Source of the DNA: Lates calcarifer
Lineage: Eukaryota > Chordata > Actinopteri > Centropomidae
Assembly (NCBI RefSeq): GCF_001640805.2
Contig: NC_066854.1
Coordinates: forward strand, 13,804,432-13,868,431
Direction: 5' to 3'
Length of the DNA: 64,000 nucleotides
Of the stretch, positions 37,452-48,262 are shown piece after piece; position 1 is the stretch's first letter; the number at the start of each line of letters is the position of its first letter. The notes beneath the pieces were generated by a model, which saw nothing but the letters and a program-made list of their open reading frames with translations, was not told the origin of the DNA and did no database searches. Position numbers and translations under genes: made by a program.

Positions 37452-38245
37452 TTACCCATAGGACCTTTCTGAGTCAGTTAAAGAGTTGAAAAGTAAGCTA
37501 CAGGTCTCTGTTGCCCCCCATGTTCTTGTGTAAGTCATGTATTCCTCCCCCCACTCATCAACAGTCTGTGTGGATGAAGTTGTGCAATCATTCAGAGTGG
37601 GAGGAGATTGCAAAGCCAATTTCAAGTTAAGGAAAGCTTTCTCTGTTTCCATGTTACCTTATCTCTGGCTGTGAGGCCTTTCCCATGAGCAATTGCAGCC
37701 AATGGTGCCTCGATTTCAGCATAGTTAGGGATCCATTGTCTGTAGTATGATGTCATTGCCTAAAAACTCATAACCTGTTTCTTTGTCTCTGGTTGTGGAA
37801 TGTTTTGGATGGCTTCACTGTGTTTGGGTGAGAGGGTTTGCCCTTTGCTGTGATCACATGACCCAACAAAATATGCTTTTTCTTTCCCCAAGACAAAATG
37901 TAATTTAGACAGACTGGCTTTGTGACCATCATCAGCTAAATGATTTAGCAAAGCAAGTGTGAATTTGGAACATTTGGAGTGTGCGTGTGGACTGCTGCAT
38001 TTGCTGCTTGCAGAACCTGAACAAATCTCCATTCATCAGGCTGTCCAGAATACCTTGATTTTTTTTTCACAGGAAAATTTGGTGTTGGAACAGGAAATTT
38101 TTCCACATGGGATGATCACTTTAGCTTTAAGTAGAGATTCAAACACTGGTTTAATGCTGTCAACTGCTTCATTCTTTTCAATCGATATTGATTTTTGCAT
38201 GGCCTGTACGAGAATTTTGGTGTGATCACAAATGGTTTGGCGCCT
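37452..38245 (-). pseudogene. Broken pol (reverse transcriptase) of the retroviral element
   Basis: The open pieces are 37,760-38,032 and 37,452-37,652, with a further RT-like piece at about 38,030-38,240. They resemble, in order, the N-terminal RT, the C-terminal RT and the RT connection region of retroviral pol. The signs are a QPDEWRF word near 38,030, an ALLNHLADDGHKASLSKL helix and a KKQVMSF word. Frameshifts and stops separate them. The catalytic RT aspartates were not located and may be deleted. Confidence 0.75.
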
Positions 38246-39072
38246 TTGATCAATCCTACATCATATTTGTGTTTTGCCCACAAACAAGATGGCACCTGAT
38301 TTAACTCAGGAATTTTAGAATGTCGTTTACAAAATTGTAACGTTAATGATACAAATCAATTTTTTTTTTTTAAGTTGTGTCTGTGTCTGAAATGAGCTCA
38401 ACAGTTCTTACCACAGTCACCACAGTAAAAAACCTTTTCTGGTGCACCTTTAAATGCAAATGGAGTCAATACCAGGGTCTGATGTTGCTTTCCACCCCGA
38501 TGCCTCCTTACATGTTTTTGTCCAAGGTCCCAAATCCTCCCACCTCTTGTTTTTGGGTTTGACCAGTGAAATATGGTTATCGGAGCGGGATCGGAGTGTG
38601 GCATCTTGAACAGATAAACACATCTCTGTGTTGTTATAATGTCTGTGTGTGAAGTGCCTGTAGTGAGTATCTTGGCCTCCTGTACCAGTGTGCTGTTGAC
38701 AGAGTTGAGTGCAGTGCCTGGAATTCTTCACTGATAAGCATGTATCAGGTCTTCTTTGCTGTACTTTATGAAAGAATCCTGTTTTAGAAACTCTAGTCAC
38801 AGCAACGCCATGTGGAGTGAAAACCACTGCAATATCTAGGCATTGTGTGTTTTGGCATTTTTCTAAATGCATCGTGTGTGTTGCATGGCTTGCAAAAGGA
38901 GCTGTTGTGTGTTATATGTCTCTTTCTGTGTGTGTGTGTGTGTGCACTCCCACTTATCTGTTGTTTGGTGATTTTGGTCTCTTGGTAAATGCGTCAGAAC
39001 CAGATGCATCCCTCACTGGCCCCAGCTCCACCACTAGTCAATCAGCCTTGTCCTCATGTCCCTGTTGTCAGG

Positions 39073-39114
39073 ACACTCTTTGGCCCAGTGCCTCATCTTG
39101 CTGCACTTGAAGCA
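39073..39114 (-). pseudogene. CCHC zinc knuckle of the gag nucleocapsid
   Basis: The 14-codon stretch reads Cys-x2-Cys-x4-His-x4-Cys (CFKC, HWAKEC), the nucleocapsid zinc-binding motif. It occurs once here. The surrounding gag frame is broken, with a stop about ten codons downstream. Confidence 0.85.
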
Positions 39115-39917
39115 GGCGTCTGATCCCCCACAGCCTCTTCCTCTTCCCCCACGTCCTCTCTCATCCAGGAACCTTTCTCTGGCTTGATGCCGTTGATAAA
39201 AGGGTCTCACAGGTGCGCTCCCCAGGGGATTATTGGGGCCCGTCCCCTGCTGGCACCTGTGGTCGTTGTTCGGGCTTTAGTACTACTATTATTTTTGTAT
39301 TATTATTTTCTTCACTTACTTGATTATTATTATTTTTTTAAAGAAATTTTTAATTAATTAATCTTTTTTTATTATTATTTTAAGAATTTTAGGATTTACT
39401 ATTTCTGAGGTGGTTGTAGGGACCCTGGATTTCATCAGTCAGTTTCCAATTATAATTTTACTCTTTTACACTCCTCACTTTTTTTTTTTGTGCGCGAAGT
39501 TAAAAATTACCAAGTCAGAATGAGTTTCCAAACATTTTTGTGAATAATCAATTACTGTACCAATGCATTACATTTCTATAGCGCTCTTCCCTGGTCCTTC
39601 CCTGGACCTGAAGCTTCTTTGATTCTACAGCGGTTTTCCAATACCTGCCCTGTTGACATGTCTCTCACAATCCCCAAAGCGGCGAGAATCTTTTTTTTCC
39701 AGAATTCACTTACCAGAAAAACAAGGTTGTTTGCCCCCCAGCCCCCCAAATAAAAGGGATTCGCTGATCATCGCGGTGAGCGGGCCCCGGTACTCAGGCA
39801 TCAAGCCCTCACATCTCCACCCTCTTTTATGGGGAGGTTGAGGTTAGAGTTCCAGACTCTAGCTGTGCACAGTCTCCACCTGCAGCCCTGAGTCCCCGGT
39901 GCCGTCTCACACGAGTG

Positions 39918-39935
39918 ATCCCACTTCTGACACCA
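39918..39935 (-). other. Primer-binding site complementary to tRNA-Leu
   Basis: The plus strand reads ATCCCACTTCTGACACCA, which matches the 3' end of vertebrate leucine tRNA plus CCA. On the minus strand this is TGGTGTCAGAAGTGGGAT, placed four bases after the LTR end. Confidence 0.85.
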
Positions 39936-39939
39936 AAAT

Positions 39940-40363
39940 TGTCATGGGAATCTTCTGTTTAATAAAGCACAGCATCAACGGTTGTCTTTCTGTAGATTTA
40001 ATTCTTATGTTTGCAAACTAACTAACTGCACTCCTGAAGCATGAGACGCACAATGAGTACTGAGTACAACAGATTATAGGTTAAATGGAAAAGAAACAAG
40101 GTTATGTCCGGAGACAAAAAGGAAAACATCTTCTGGAAACAACAGTGCAGCTCTGAGAGAAAGGCGTCAGATATTATATAGCTATGCAGCCCTGTATCAG
40201 GCCCCGTCCTTGATGGGGCGAGGTGCCCTATCAGCTTATTGACATGTGGAAAAGTACTAAGCATATGATATTTCATAAGGCACAATTGTACAGGTACAAC
40301 ACAAATGTTCAAGATTATTAATAAATCACAATTATTATGAATCATATGAGAATTTCCAATACA
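39940..40363 (-). repeat. 5' LTR of the endogenous retrovirus (424 bp, TG...CA ends)
   Basis: On the minus strand it begins TGTATTGGAAATTCTCATAT and ends CATGACA. An AATAAA-like word (plus strand TTTATT, 40,315-40,325 region, and AATAAAGC near 39,960) lies inside. It flanks the PBS. The other LTR is at 36,860-36,961. It borders the minisatellite that starts at about 40,380. Confidence 0.8.
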
Positions 40364-40379
40364 TCAAAGCAGTTATATC

Positions 40380-43165
40380 TTGGTGGTCAGTACTCTGTAA
40401 CATCACAATTGTATGTGTTCAGTACTTTGTGACAGTACAGTTGTTTGTGCCCAGTATTTTGTGACATCACAATTTCATGTAGTGCTTGGAGTACGTACTT
40501 TGTGACATCACAATTGTATGTGTTCAGTTAAAGCGGTTATGTCTTGGTTGTCAGTACTTTGTGACATCACACTTGGCTGTGGTCAATAAAAGCAAACTGT
40601 GATGTCACAGTTGTATGTGGTCAGTGCTTTGTGACATCACACTTAGTTGTGGCCAGTACTTTGTGACATCACAATTTTATGTAGTGGTTGAGTACATACT
40701 TTGTGACATCACAATTGTATGTGTTCAGTTAAAGCGGTTATGTCTTGGTTGTCAGTACTTTGTGACATCACACTTGGCTGTGGTCAATAAAAGCAAACTG
40801 TGATGTCACAGTTGTATGTGGTCAGTGCTTTGTGACATCACACTTAGTTGTGGCCAGTACTTTGTGACATCGCAATTTTATGTAGTGGTTGAGTACATAC
40901 TTTGTGACATCACAACTGTATGTGGTCAGTACTTTGTGACAGTACAGTTGATTTGGTGAGTACTTTGTGACATCACAGTTAGTTGTGGTCTGTACTTTGT
41001 GACAGTACAGTTGTGTGTTCTCAGTACTTTGTGACATCACACTTAGCTGTAGTCAATAAAAGGAAACTGTGATGTCACAGTTGTCTGTGGTCAGTACTTT
41101 GTGACATCGCAATTGGTTGTGGTGAGTACTTTGTGACAGTACAGTTGTTTGTGCTCAGTACTTTGTGACATCGCAGTTGGTTGTGGTGAGTACTTTGTGA
41201 CATCACACTTGGTTGTGGTCAATAAAACTGTGATGTCACAGTTGTTTGTGGTGAGTACTTTGTGATATTGCAGTTGGATAAGGAGTGTACTTTGTCACAT
41301 CGCAGTTGGTTGTGTCAGTACTTTGTGACATCACACTCGGTTGTGGTCAATAAAAGCAAACTGATTTCACAGTTGTTTGTGGTCAGTACTTTGTGACAGT
41401 ACAGGTGTTTGTCCTCAGTACTTTGTGACATCACAATTGTATGTGTTCTGTTAAAGCAGTGATGTCTCGGTTGTCAGTACTTTGTGATATCACAATTGTA
41501 TGTGTTCTGTTAAAGCAGTGATGTCTCGGTTGTCAGTACTTTGTGATATCAAACTTGGTTGTGGTCAATAAAAGCAAACTGTGATGTCACAGTTGTTTGT
41601 GGTCAGTATTTTGTGACATTGCAGGTGGATGTGGTGAGTACTTTGTGACATCACACTTGGTTGTGGTGAGAACTTTGTGACATCACACTTGGTTGTGGTT
41701 AATAAAAGCAAACTGTGATTTCACAGTTGTTTGTGGTCAGTACATTGCGACATCACACTTGGTTGAGGTCAGTACTTTGTGTCAGTACAGTTGTTTGTGC
41801 TCAGTACTTTGTGACATCACAATTGTATGTGTTCACTTAAAGCAGTTATATACCAGTTGTCAGTACTTTGTGACATCACACTTGGTTGTGGTCAATAAAA
41901 GCAAATTATGATGTCACAGTTGTATGTGGTGAGTACTTTGTGACATCACACTTAGTTGTGGTCAGTACTTTGTGACAGTTCAGTTGTTTGTGCTCAGTAC
42001 TTTGTGACATCACAATTGTATGTGTTCAGTTAAAGCAGTAATGTCTCGGTTGTCAGTACTTTGTGACATCACACTTGGTTGTGGTTAATAAAAGCAAACT
42101 GTGGTGTCACAGTTGTTTTTGGTCAGCACTTGGTGACATCGTAGTTGGTTGTGGTGAGTACTTTTTGACATCACAGGTGTATGTGGTCAGTACTTTGTGA
42201 CAATTACATTTTTTTGTGGTGTGTACTTTTTGACATCACACTTAGTTGTCATCAGTACTTTGTGACATTACACTTGTTTGTGCTCAGTACTTTGTGACAT
42301 CACAATTGTATGTAGAGGTTGGAGTACGTACTTTGTGACATCACAATTGTATGTGGTCTGTACTTTGTGACATCCCAATTGTATATGTTCAGTTAAAGCA
42401 GTTATTTCTCGGTTGTCAGTACTTTGTGACATCACACTTGGCTGTGGTGAGTAAAAGCAAACTGTGATGTCACAGTTGTATGTGATCAGTACTTTGTGAC
42501 ATCACACTTAGTTGTGGTCACAATTGTATGTGCTCAGTATTTTGTGACATCACAATTGTATGTGTTCACTTAAAGCAGTTATGTCTCGGTTGTCAGTACG
42601 TTGTGACATCACACTTGGTTGTGGTCAATTAAAGCAAACTGTGATGTCACAGTTGTATGTGGTAAGTATTTTGTGACATCACACTTAGTTGTGGTTAGTA
42701 CTTTGTGACATCACAATTGTATGTGCTCAGTACTTTGTGACAGTAGAGTTGTTTGTGGTGACTACTTTGTGACATCACATTTAGTTGTGGCCAGTACTTT
42801 GTGACAGTTCAATTGTTTGTGATGAGTACTTTGTGACATCACACGTTGTTGTGGTCAGTACTTTGTGACAGTACAGTTGTTTGTACTCAGTGCTTTGTGA
42901 CATCAGAAGTGTATGCAGTGGTTGTAGTACGTACTTTGTGACATCACAATGGTATGTGGTCAGTACTTTGTGACATCACACGTTTTTGTGGTCAGTACTT
43001 TGTAATCATGCTCCATCACAATTGTATGTGTGAGTCAGTACTTTGTGCCAGTACAGTTGTCTGTGGTCAGTACTTTGTGACATCACACTTCGTTGTGCCC
43101 AGTACTTTGTGACAGAACAGTTGTTTGTGCTGAGTACTTTGTGACATCACAATTGTATGTAGTGG
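40380..43165. repeat. 2.8-kb minisatellite, unit about 32 bp, core TTTGTGACATCACA
   Basis: Dozens of copies of a unit like CAGTACTTTGTGACATCACA followed by CTTGGTTGTGGT are tandemly arranged with variants. A higher-order unit of 201 bp is nearly repeated at 40,550 and 40,751. Some units carry the inverse core TGTGATGTCACA next to TCAATAAAAGCAAAC. Short reading frames across it are chance products. The unit contains TGACATCA, one base from the CRE palindrome. Confidence 0.95.
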
Positions 43166-43679
43166 TTGTAGTGCGTATTTCAGATTTCAAAAAACACAAA
43201 GTAAAATAAATCTTTTTCTTCTGGAGTTGTGAGGACTGGCCGCTGTTGACGGGCAGATTTGGATTTTTAAATGGAGCACTTTTCACAGCTCTAAGTCTCT
43301 AAGTAAATTAAAACCAGCTCAGCATTATACAGTCTTGTTAACAGGGGCTCTTGGAATTTTATTTTTCCAATTTGAATTCACTTTTGTCTGTTGACATATT
43401 TACATTTAATAATAAAATGCCAATATATTAAAATGTTAATAGAATAACTATATTCTATGAACATGCTATTTACTATTTATGCAACAAGCAATGCCAGTAA
43501 AGCTACATAACACTGCTTTTAAGTTTACTATCATGTTTGACAAAAAGAAGCATCAGTTTACAGTACTAAAAAATAAAAAGATAATTTATTTCAATATCAA
43601 TACAATATTTCTGACTCATTTTCTATTGACTGACTAATTTGGAATTAATATTTTGAAGTAAGAAGTAAATTATTCTTAC

Positions 43680-43765
43680 CTGATTACTGTACTCATCGTT
43701 TTGAAGTGTGACTGCAAGGCCTCTAAACTCTCTACTTTCTTACAGTGCAGATGCTCTGCTGTCGA
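43680..43765 (-). other. Exon-like segment, unassigned
   Basis: The minus strand reads EHLHCKKVESLEALQSHFK up to a good splice donor (ATCAG then gtaaga, exon end about 43,681). The upstream boundary is uncertain. It may belong to the same broken coding region as 44,507-44,681. It could also be chance. Confidence 0.25.
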
Positions 43766-44506
43766 TTCACATTAAATACATTTCTTGACCAAGTCCAATG
43801 ATATTAATTTATCTGTATTTTTTACAATGAATTGTACAATCTCCTCTATCAGCAATCCAACTAGTCCACCCTCTAAACCCTATTTATTGCAAATACATTT
43901 TAGATTTGCCTGTGTAACGCTTTGAGACCATGCCAGTATTCACTAATGTCATGTGAAATGTCGTAAGATGAAAGACTCAACGCAACAGATAACACCATAA
44001 CTGTTTTATTAAACAGAACATTTTTCTGCCAGAAGCCCTGCCATTGCTGCAGGTGCAGCCTGTTCAACTCTTGTTACATTATTAACATAAGAAAACAGTT
44101 GTTTTTTTTTTTACACCAGTTAAAATTGTAACGCGTGTAAATCACAAACACAAATATTAATTTTCACTGAGGGCAACCTTTACATTCTGTAAATATTACA
44201 CATTACACCTGTTGTACTCCAACTGCATGTGTCACATAATTGATCATAACTGTGTGATCAAACCTGTGGTGCAAGTTGTACAAGTTTAATCAGTTTAAGG
44301 TGAGAAATAACTTGAAGATTGCAGGCTCCCCAGCACCTTTAAGGCAACAGTGTAACAACATGGGAACAAACAAAGCAAATAAAAGAGGTATGAACTGAAC
44401 TGTTGCTCAGGAGAAGTGGTATACACTTAGTACACAACATTCTGAACTGAACTGTACTACTTTTGTTGCCTTTTTTGTGCTTTAATTGAATTGTACTCCT
44501 GGTTCT
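43766..44506. other. Stretch without recognisable features
   Basis: Mostly AT-rich sequence with a poly-T at 44,103-44,113. No gene, repeat family or RNA seen. Confidence 0.4.
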
Positions 44507-44681
44507 GTCTTTCCAACTGCGTCTCCTTAGCACAGGTTCTGCCTCCAGTGCCTTGATGCACTGCTCTTTACCCGGCACTTGTCGCAGTGTTATGAACTGG
44601 CCAAGCTGTCGCCACACTGCTGCTTTTTCTCCTGCACTCCAAGGCCTACGATTGCATATTTTGGCCTGAGGAGATCTGAAT
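44507..44681 (-). pseudogene. SANT/Myb-like domain segment of a fish repeat-associated protein
   Basis: The minus strand reads RRPWSAGEKAAVWRQLGQFI and continues through a GKEQCIKALEAEP motif to RSWKD. I recall this arrangement in many uncharacterised teleost proteins. A possible acceptor (ctgcttcag) lies at about 44,682. After RSWKD the reading diverges from what I expect, so the copy looks broken or incomplete. A candidate upstream exon at 46,811-46,867 does not join in frame by the sites I can see. Confidence 0.4.
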
Positions 44682-45394
44682 CTGAAGCAGAGATCATAAA
44701 TGACATCCTCAGTAGTGACAAATCATTCAAGTCGCAATATATGGGTGTTTTTTTCTATATTTTCCTCAACATTTTGTGGACGCTGGGTAACTGTGAGTTT
44801 ATAAGTAGTTAGTTAGTTATAAGTAGTTCACCATTGAATCAAAGTAATAAGGGCAGCTGCTTTTGCCTGCACTGTGATAATACATCCAGAAATAGACTAG
44901 AATAGTATAGCCACGTGGTTATAATCAATATAGAACAATCTGTACCAGTTAAGAAATTTCCATTTTTTATATTGTCCTATTGCCCAGTCTTATCTGTTAT
45001 TAGACTGTCTAGTCTGTATTCGGTGTTTCCTTAGATTAATGACTGTGTTCACATAAAAAAGTGTCCTTCAACCACACCATGATCATTTAATACAAAAATA
45101 CAAAATGTTTATATAAATAAGATGTAAAACGAAATACAAATTACAAAGAAATACCACAAAGTTACCAAGAAAGTGGCATGACTGTTATTAATTTATAGCT
45201 TATTTATCTCAATGGGGAAATTCATTTTACCCTACTCCAACTTAAATGGACTGGGTAGGAAAAGAGCATCTTAGAATCAATTCCAGTTCTGAGCCAACTG
45301 CCCTGCTCAAGGACAAGTCTGGATAACTACTGACCACAAGTTAAATTATGCAATAGTATAGGTAGGCATAGACTAGGGTTTCATCATCACACGT

Positions 45395-46203
45395 ACATAC
45401 AGTCAAGAAAAAAGTTTACTTTTCCAATATAATTTAACAGGCAAATACTTTATCCTCTTTGAAACTGCTCCTATTGACAAAGGCTATAAACAAATTGCAC
45501 ATAAAATTGACAATTTGTGGTCATAATTTTTCAATAAATCAGTCACATGGAAAAAGTAAGCACACTCCTAAATTTACCATATCTTCAAATCCATAAAATT
45601 ACATTTAGGGGTTCCACATCAGGTGCCAATGATTAGAACCTTCTTAGAGAATGGCAGGTGGAAACTGTCTTAACTTTAAACACTTTGCTGTGGTGTCATT
45701 ATGCCAAGAATTTTAAGACTTTTTAAGTACCCGCAGACACTCTGATCCAGGCCTTTTGGAATAATGTCCTCTGGACAGATGACTCAAAGATTGAGCTGTT
45801 TGGCCACAGTAACAGTCATTTTGGTGCAGATTAAAGAGAGCTTTTGAAGAACCTCATACTAACTGAAGCAAGGTGGTGAAAATGGTACGTTTTAGGGGTG
45901 CTTCACTGCCTCAGGGACTGGGCAAGGAATTCTGCATGGAGGAGGTGTCAAAAATTTCAATAAACTGATGTCAGAGGCCGATGACAGTAGTGCAAAACTC
46001 CTACAAGAAATTATCTCTGCCAAAGGACTAGATTCTGAGGCCAAGGCTGCACTTAGTTTTTCCTTGACTTGTTCAAGTATACTGCCTTTATCTGTATAGG
46101 CACTGCTTCAGAAAGAATAAAATGTTTGCTAGACAAAAATGTCAATAAGTCAAAAAAGCCAACAGTTTCCACGGGATGTACTTATTTTTTCACAACTGTG
46201 TAA
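45395..46203 (+). mobile_element. Degenerate Tc1-like transposon
   Basis: The left end (ACAGTCAAGAAAAAAGTTTA) and right end (TGTACTTATTTTTTCACAAC) roughly mirror each other. Inside, the plus strand shows WNNVLWTDDSKIELFG, the Tc1 motif around the first catalytic aspartate, followed by a stop and scattered C-terminal pieces. It is an inactive remnant. Confidence 0.75.
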
Positions 46204-46810
46204 GATGCAAACATGTCCAAGATCTGTCTTTAACACCCAGAGTTCCACATAAACATATTTAGTACTTCAGCTGCAAATATCTGAATAAACACTAAGCAAA
46301 TGCATTCTTGCTTCTAAACCACTGCCAGCAACAGTAATTTAACCCCCTTAACAAATCATTTTAATCCAGTATTGGCATTTGATTGAGAATGTTGGGTGTT
46401 TTCCTTTTCTAAACATTTCAACATTTTGGAAAATATGTTTGCTTTCCCTCTCAGAGGTAAATGAATGAATAAAGTCAACATCAGTCTCATATCTGCACCT
46501 GTGTAGACCTGAAGCAAGTGACTAATTGCTTAGTTTAGGATAAAGATGGAACAGCCAGACTAGATGAAGAAGAAGCATCTGTCTTTTTTTTTGCATATGA
46601 CTCATTTTTATATTCTAGCATGCAAGGACAGCACTCATGATTTGTGAAGTTTAACATCCAGGTATTGTTGACACCACAGTAAATATGACACACTAAAATG
46701 ATTAAAGTGGTTTTCATTACTATAGCACCAGGACAGGCAGACAACTACACTAAAGGACTGTTACTACAGAGCAGCAGTAGGACTAAAAAAATAAGAATAC
46801 AGAAGTTTAC

Positions 46811-46867
46811 CTGTTTTCTCTGTCCTTGGTGCTGCTGTGGGCTCTGCACTCAAAACATCTTCTTCCT
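46811..46867 (-). other. Candidate 57-base exon
   Basis: It is bordered by a pyrimidine-containing acceptor (ttattgtag) and a donor (gtaaac). One frame gives an acidic, Ala/Thr-rich peptide (EEDVLSAEPTAAPRTEKT). It may belong with the SANT-like segment to its left, but the phases do not match simply. Confidence 0.3.
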
Positions 46868-47056
46868 CTACAATAACAGAACATATGAATCATGTTAACA
46901 ATATCTACGAAATTCATTACGTCATTACGTTTTCTTTCTTCTCTCTCGCTTCTTCCTCTTCCCTCACGTTTTTTTTTTTTTTTTTTGCACTACCTAAAGT
47001 TGTTCACCATAATAATATTAGCGATACTTACCTGCATCGTTTTTTTATTGTACAAA

Positions 47057-48240
47057 ATGACTGGGGTTAAGAATAGAAAGCTCGATCTGATCTCTTGGAA
47101 TGTAAAGGGCTTAAACCACCCAGTTAAAAGGAATAGAGTTCTGGTTCATCTCTCTCAGCTACATGTGGGGATAGCATTCCTACAAGAAACACACTTGCGT
47201 AACGCTGATGTCAATAGAATTCGCAGAGACTGGGTTGGGGAGGTTTTTCACTCGAGATTCAACTCTAAGGCCAGAGGCACTGATATACTCATTCACAAAG
47301 ATATCTTATTCACAGCTGAGAAAATCGTGACCGACCCAAGTGGTAGATATGTGATAGTCACTGGTAAACTCTAATAAATCTGTAATTCTAGCAAACATAT
47401 ACGCTCCTAACTGGGACTATGAGGCTTTTATGAAATTTTTTTTTTTCAGCCCTGCCCGATGTTGACGTTCATAATTTTTCTTAGTCCTGAGCTAGACCGT
47501 TCCACTACCAAAGCTGGATCGCTTTCCAAGTCAGCCAAAGTCATTCTTAACTACATAGAACAATCGCTGTGAGATTGTAAGATTCTAGCGAAATGTCTTG
47601 CCAAGCGCCTTGAAAGGGTTCTCCCAGCCCTCATTTCACCTGACCAGACAGGATTTGTTCAAGGTACACCCAGTCAGAATCTTATTCTCCTGAAATTATT
47701 GGGGCCCTTGATGCAGAAAAGGCTTTTGATCGGGTGGAATGGGGCTTCCTTTTCAACACCCTTTCAAGATTCTGCTTCGGACCCACCTTTATTTCCAGGA
47801 TCAAATTACTTTATAGCGGTCCCTTAGCCTCAGTTCGAACAAATGAGGCACAATCGAGCTATATCCCTGTGTACCGCGGAACGAGACAGGGATGCCCCCT
47901 ATCGCCACTGCTTTTCAATTTAGTGACCCACTTGCAATCTCTTTAAGACAGTGCCACTCTTTCGAGGGGATAACCCGAGGTGATAAGGCACACAAGGTGT
48001 CACTGTACGCAGACGACCTCCTCCTATATATCACCAACCCTGCGAAGTCCCTTCCGTCCATTTTATCTAAGCTGGAACAGTTCGGGAAACTCTCCGGTTA
48101 TAAGCAAAAAAGTGAAGTTTTCCCTCTGAACCCCACCGCTCTTAATATTCCTGCCCCCATGTTCCCCTTCAGGAGAGTAACATCCCATTTTAAATACTTG
48201 GGGATTACTGTCCATTGCTCTTTTCAGCTATTAATATAAT
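47057..48240 (+). pseudogene. L1/Tx1-like LINE ORF2 remnant: endonuclease then reverse transcriptase
   Basis: From the ATG at 47,057 the frame gives an apurinic-type endonuclease start (LDLISWNVKGLNHP, then FLQETHL). After a large deletion and a stop near 47,570, RT blocks follow: [11 protein letters not shown] near 47,715-47,747 (motif A aspartate), [12 protein letters not shown] near 47,885-47,920 and YADDLLLYI near 48,007-48,033 (catalytic motif C). Several frameshifts separate them. A poly-T run precedes it at 46,969-46,986. Endonuclease plus RT in intact relatives perform target-primed reverse transcription. This copy is dead. Confidence 0.85.
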
Positions 48241-48262
48241 AGAAGAGGGTCAGAGGGCTTAT

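Larger units (their letters stand above)
36860..40363 (-). mobile_element. Internally deleted endogenous retrovirus-like element
   Basis: On the minus strand the order is 5' LTR (39,940-40,363), primer-binding site, leader and gag with a zinc knuckle, pol fragments, polypurine tract, truncated 3' LTR. Only about 480 bases separate the last pol fragment from the PPT, so integrase and envelope regions are missing. Many stops and frameshifts break gag and pol. It is an old, non-functional copy. Retrovirus versus Ty3-like LTR element cannot be settled without an envelope; the pol wording leans to fish retroviruses. Confidence 0.8.

Noticed and set aside
39918..39935. Possible tRNA-Leu gene
   Set aside because: Only the 3' acceptor end is present, without the rest of the cloverleaf, and it includes the CCA that vertebrate tRNA genes do not encode. 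It is a retroviral primer-binding site.
40380..43165. CRISPR-like array
   Set aside because: Repeats are directly joined variants of one unit with no distinct spacers, and the window is eukaryotic. It is a minisatellite.
46892..47374. Membrane protein start before the LINE endonuclease (Ser/Leu/Phe-rich first 55 residues)
   Set aside because: The hydrophobic part comes from a pyrimidine-rich tract and poly-T. The LINE frame begins at the ATG at 47,057.
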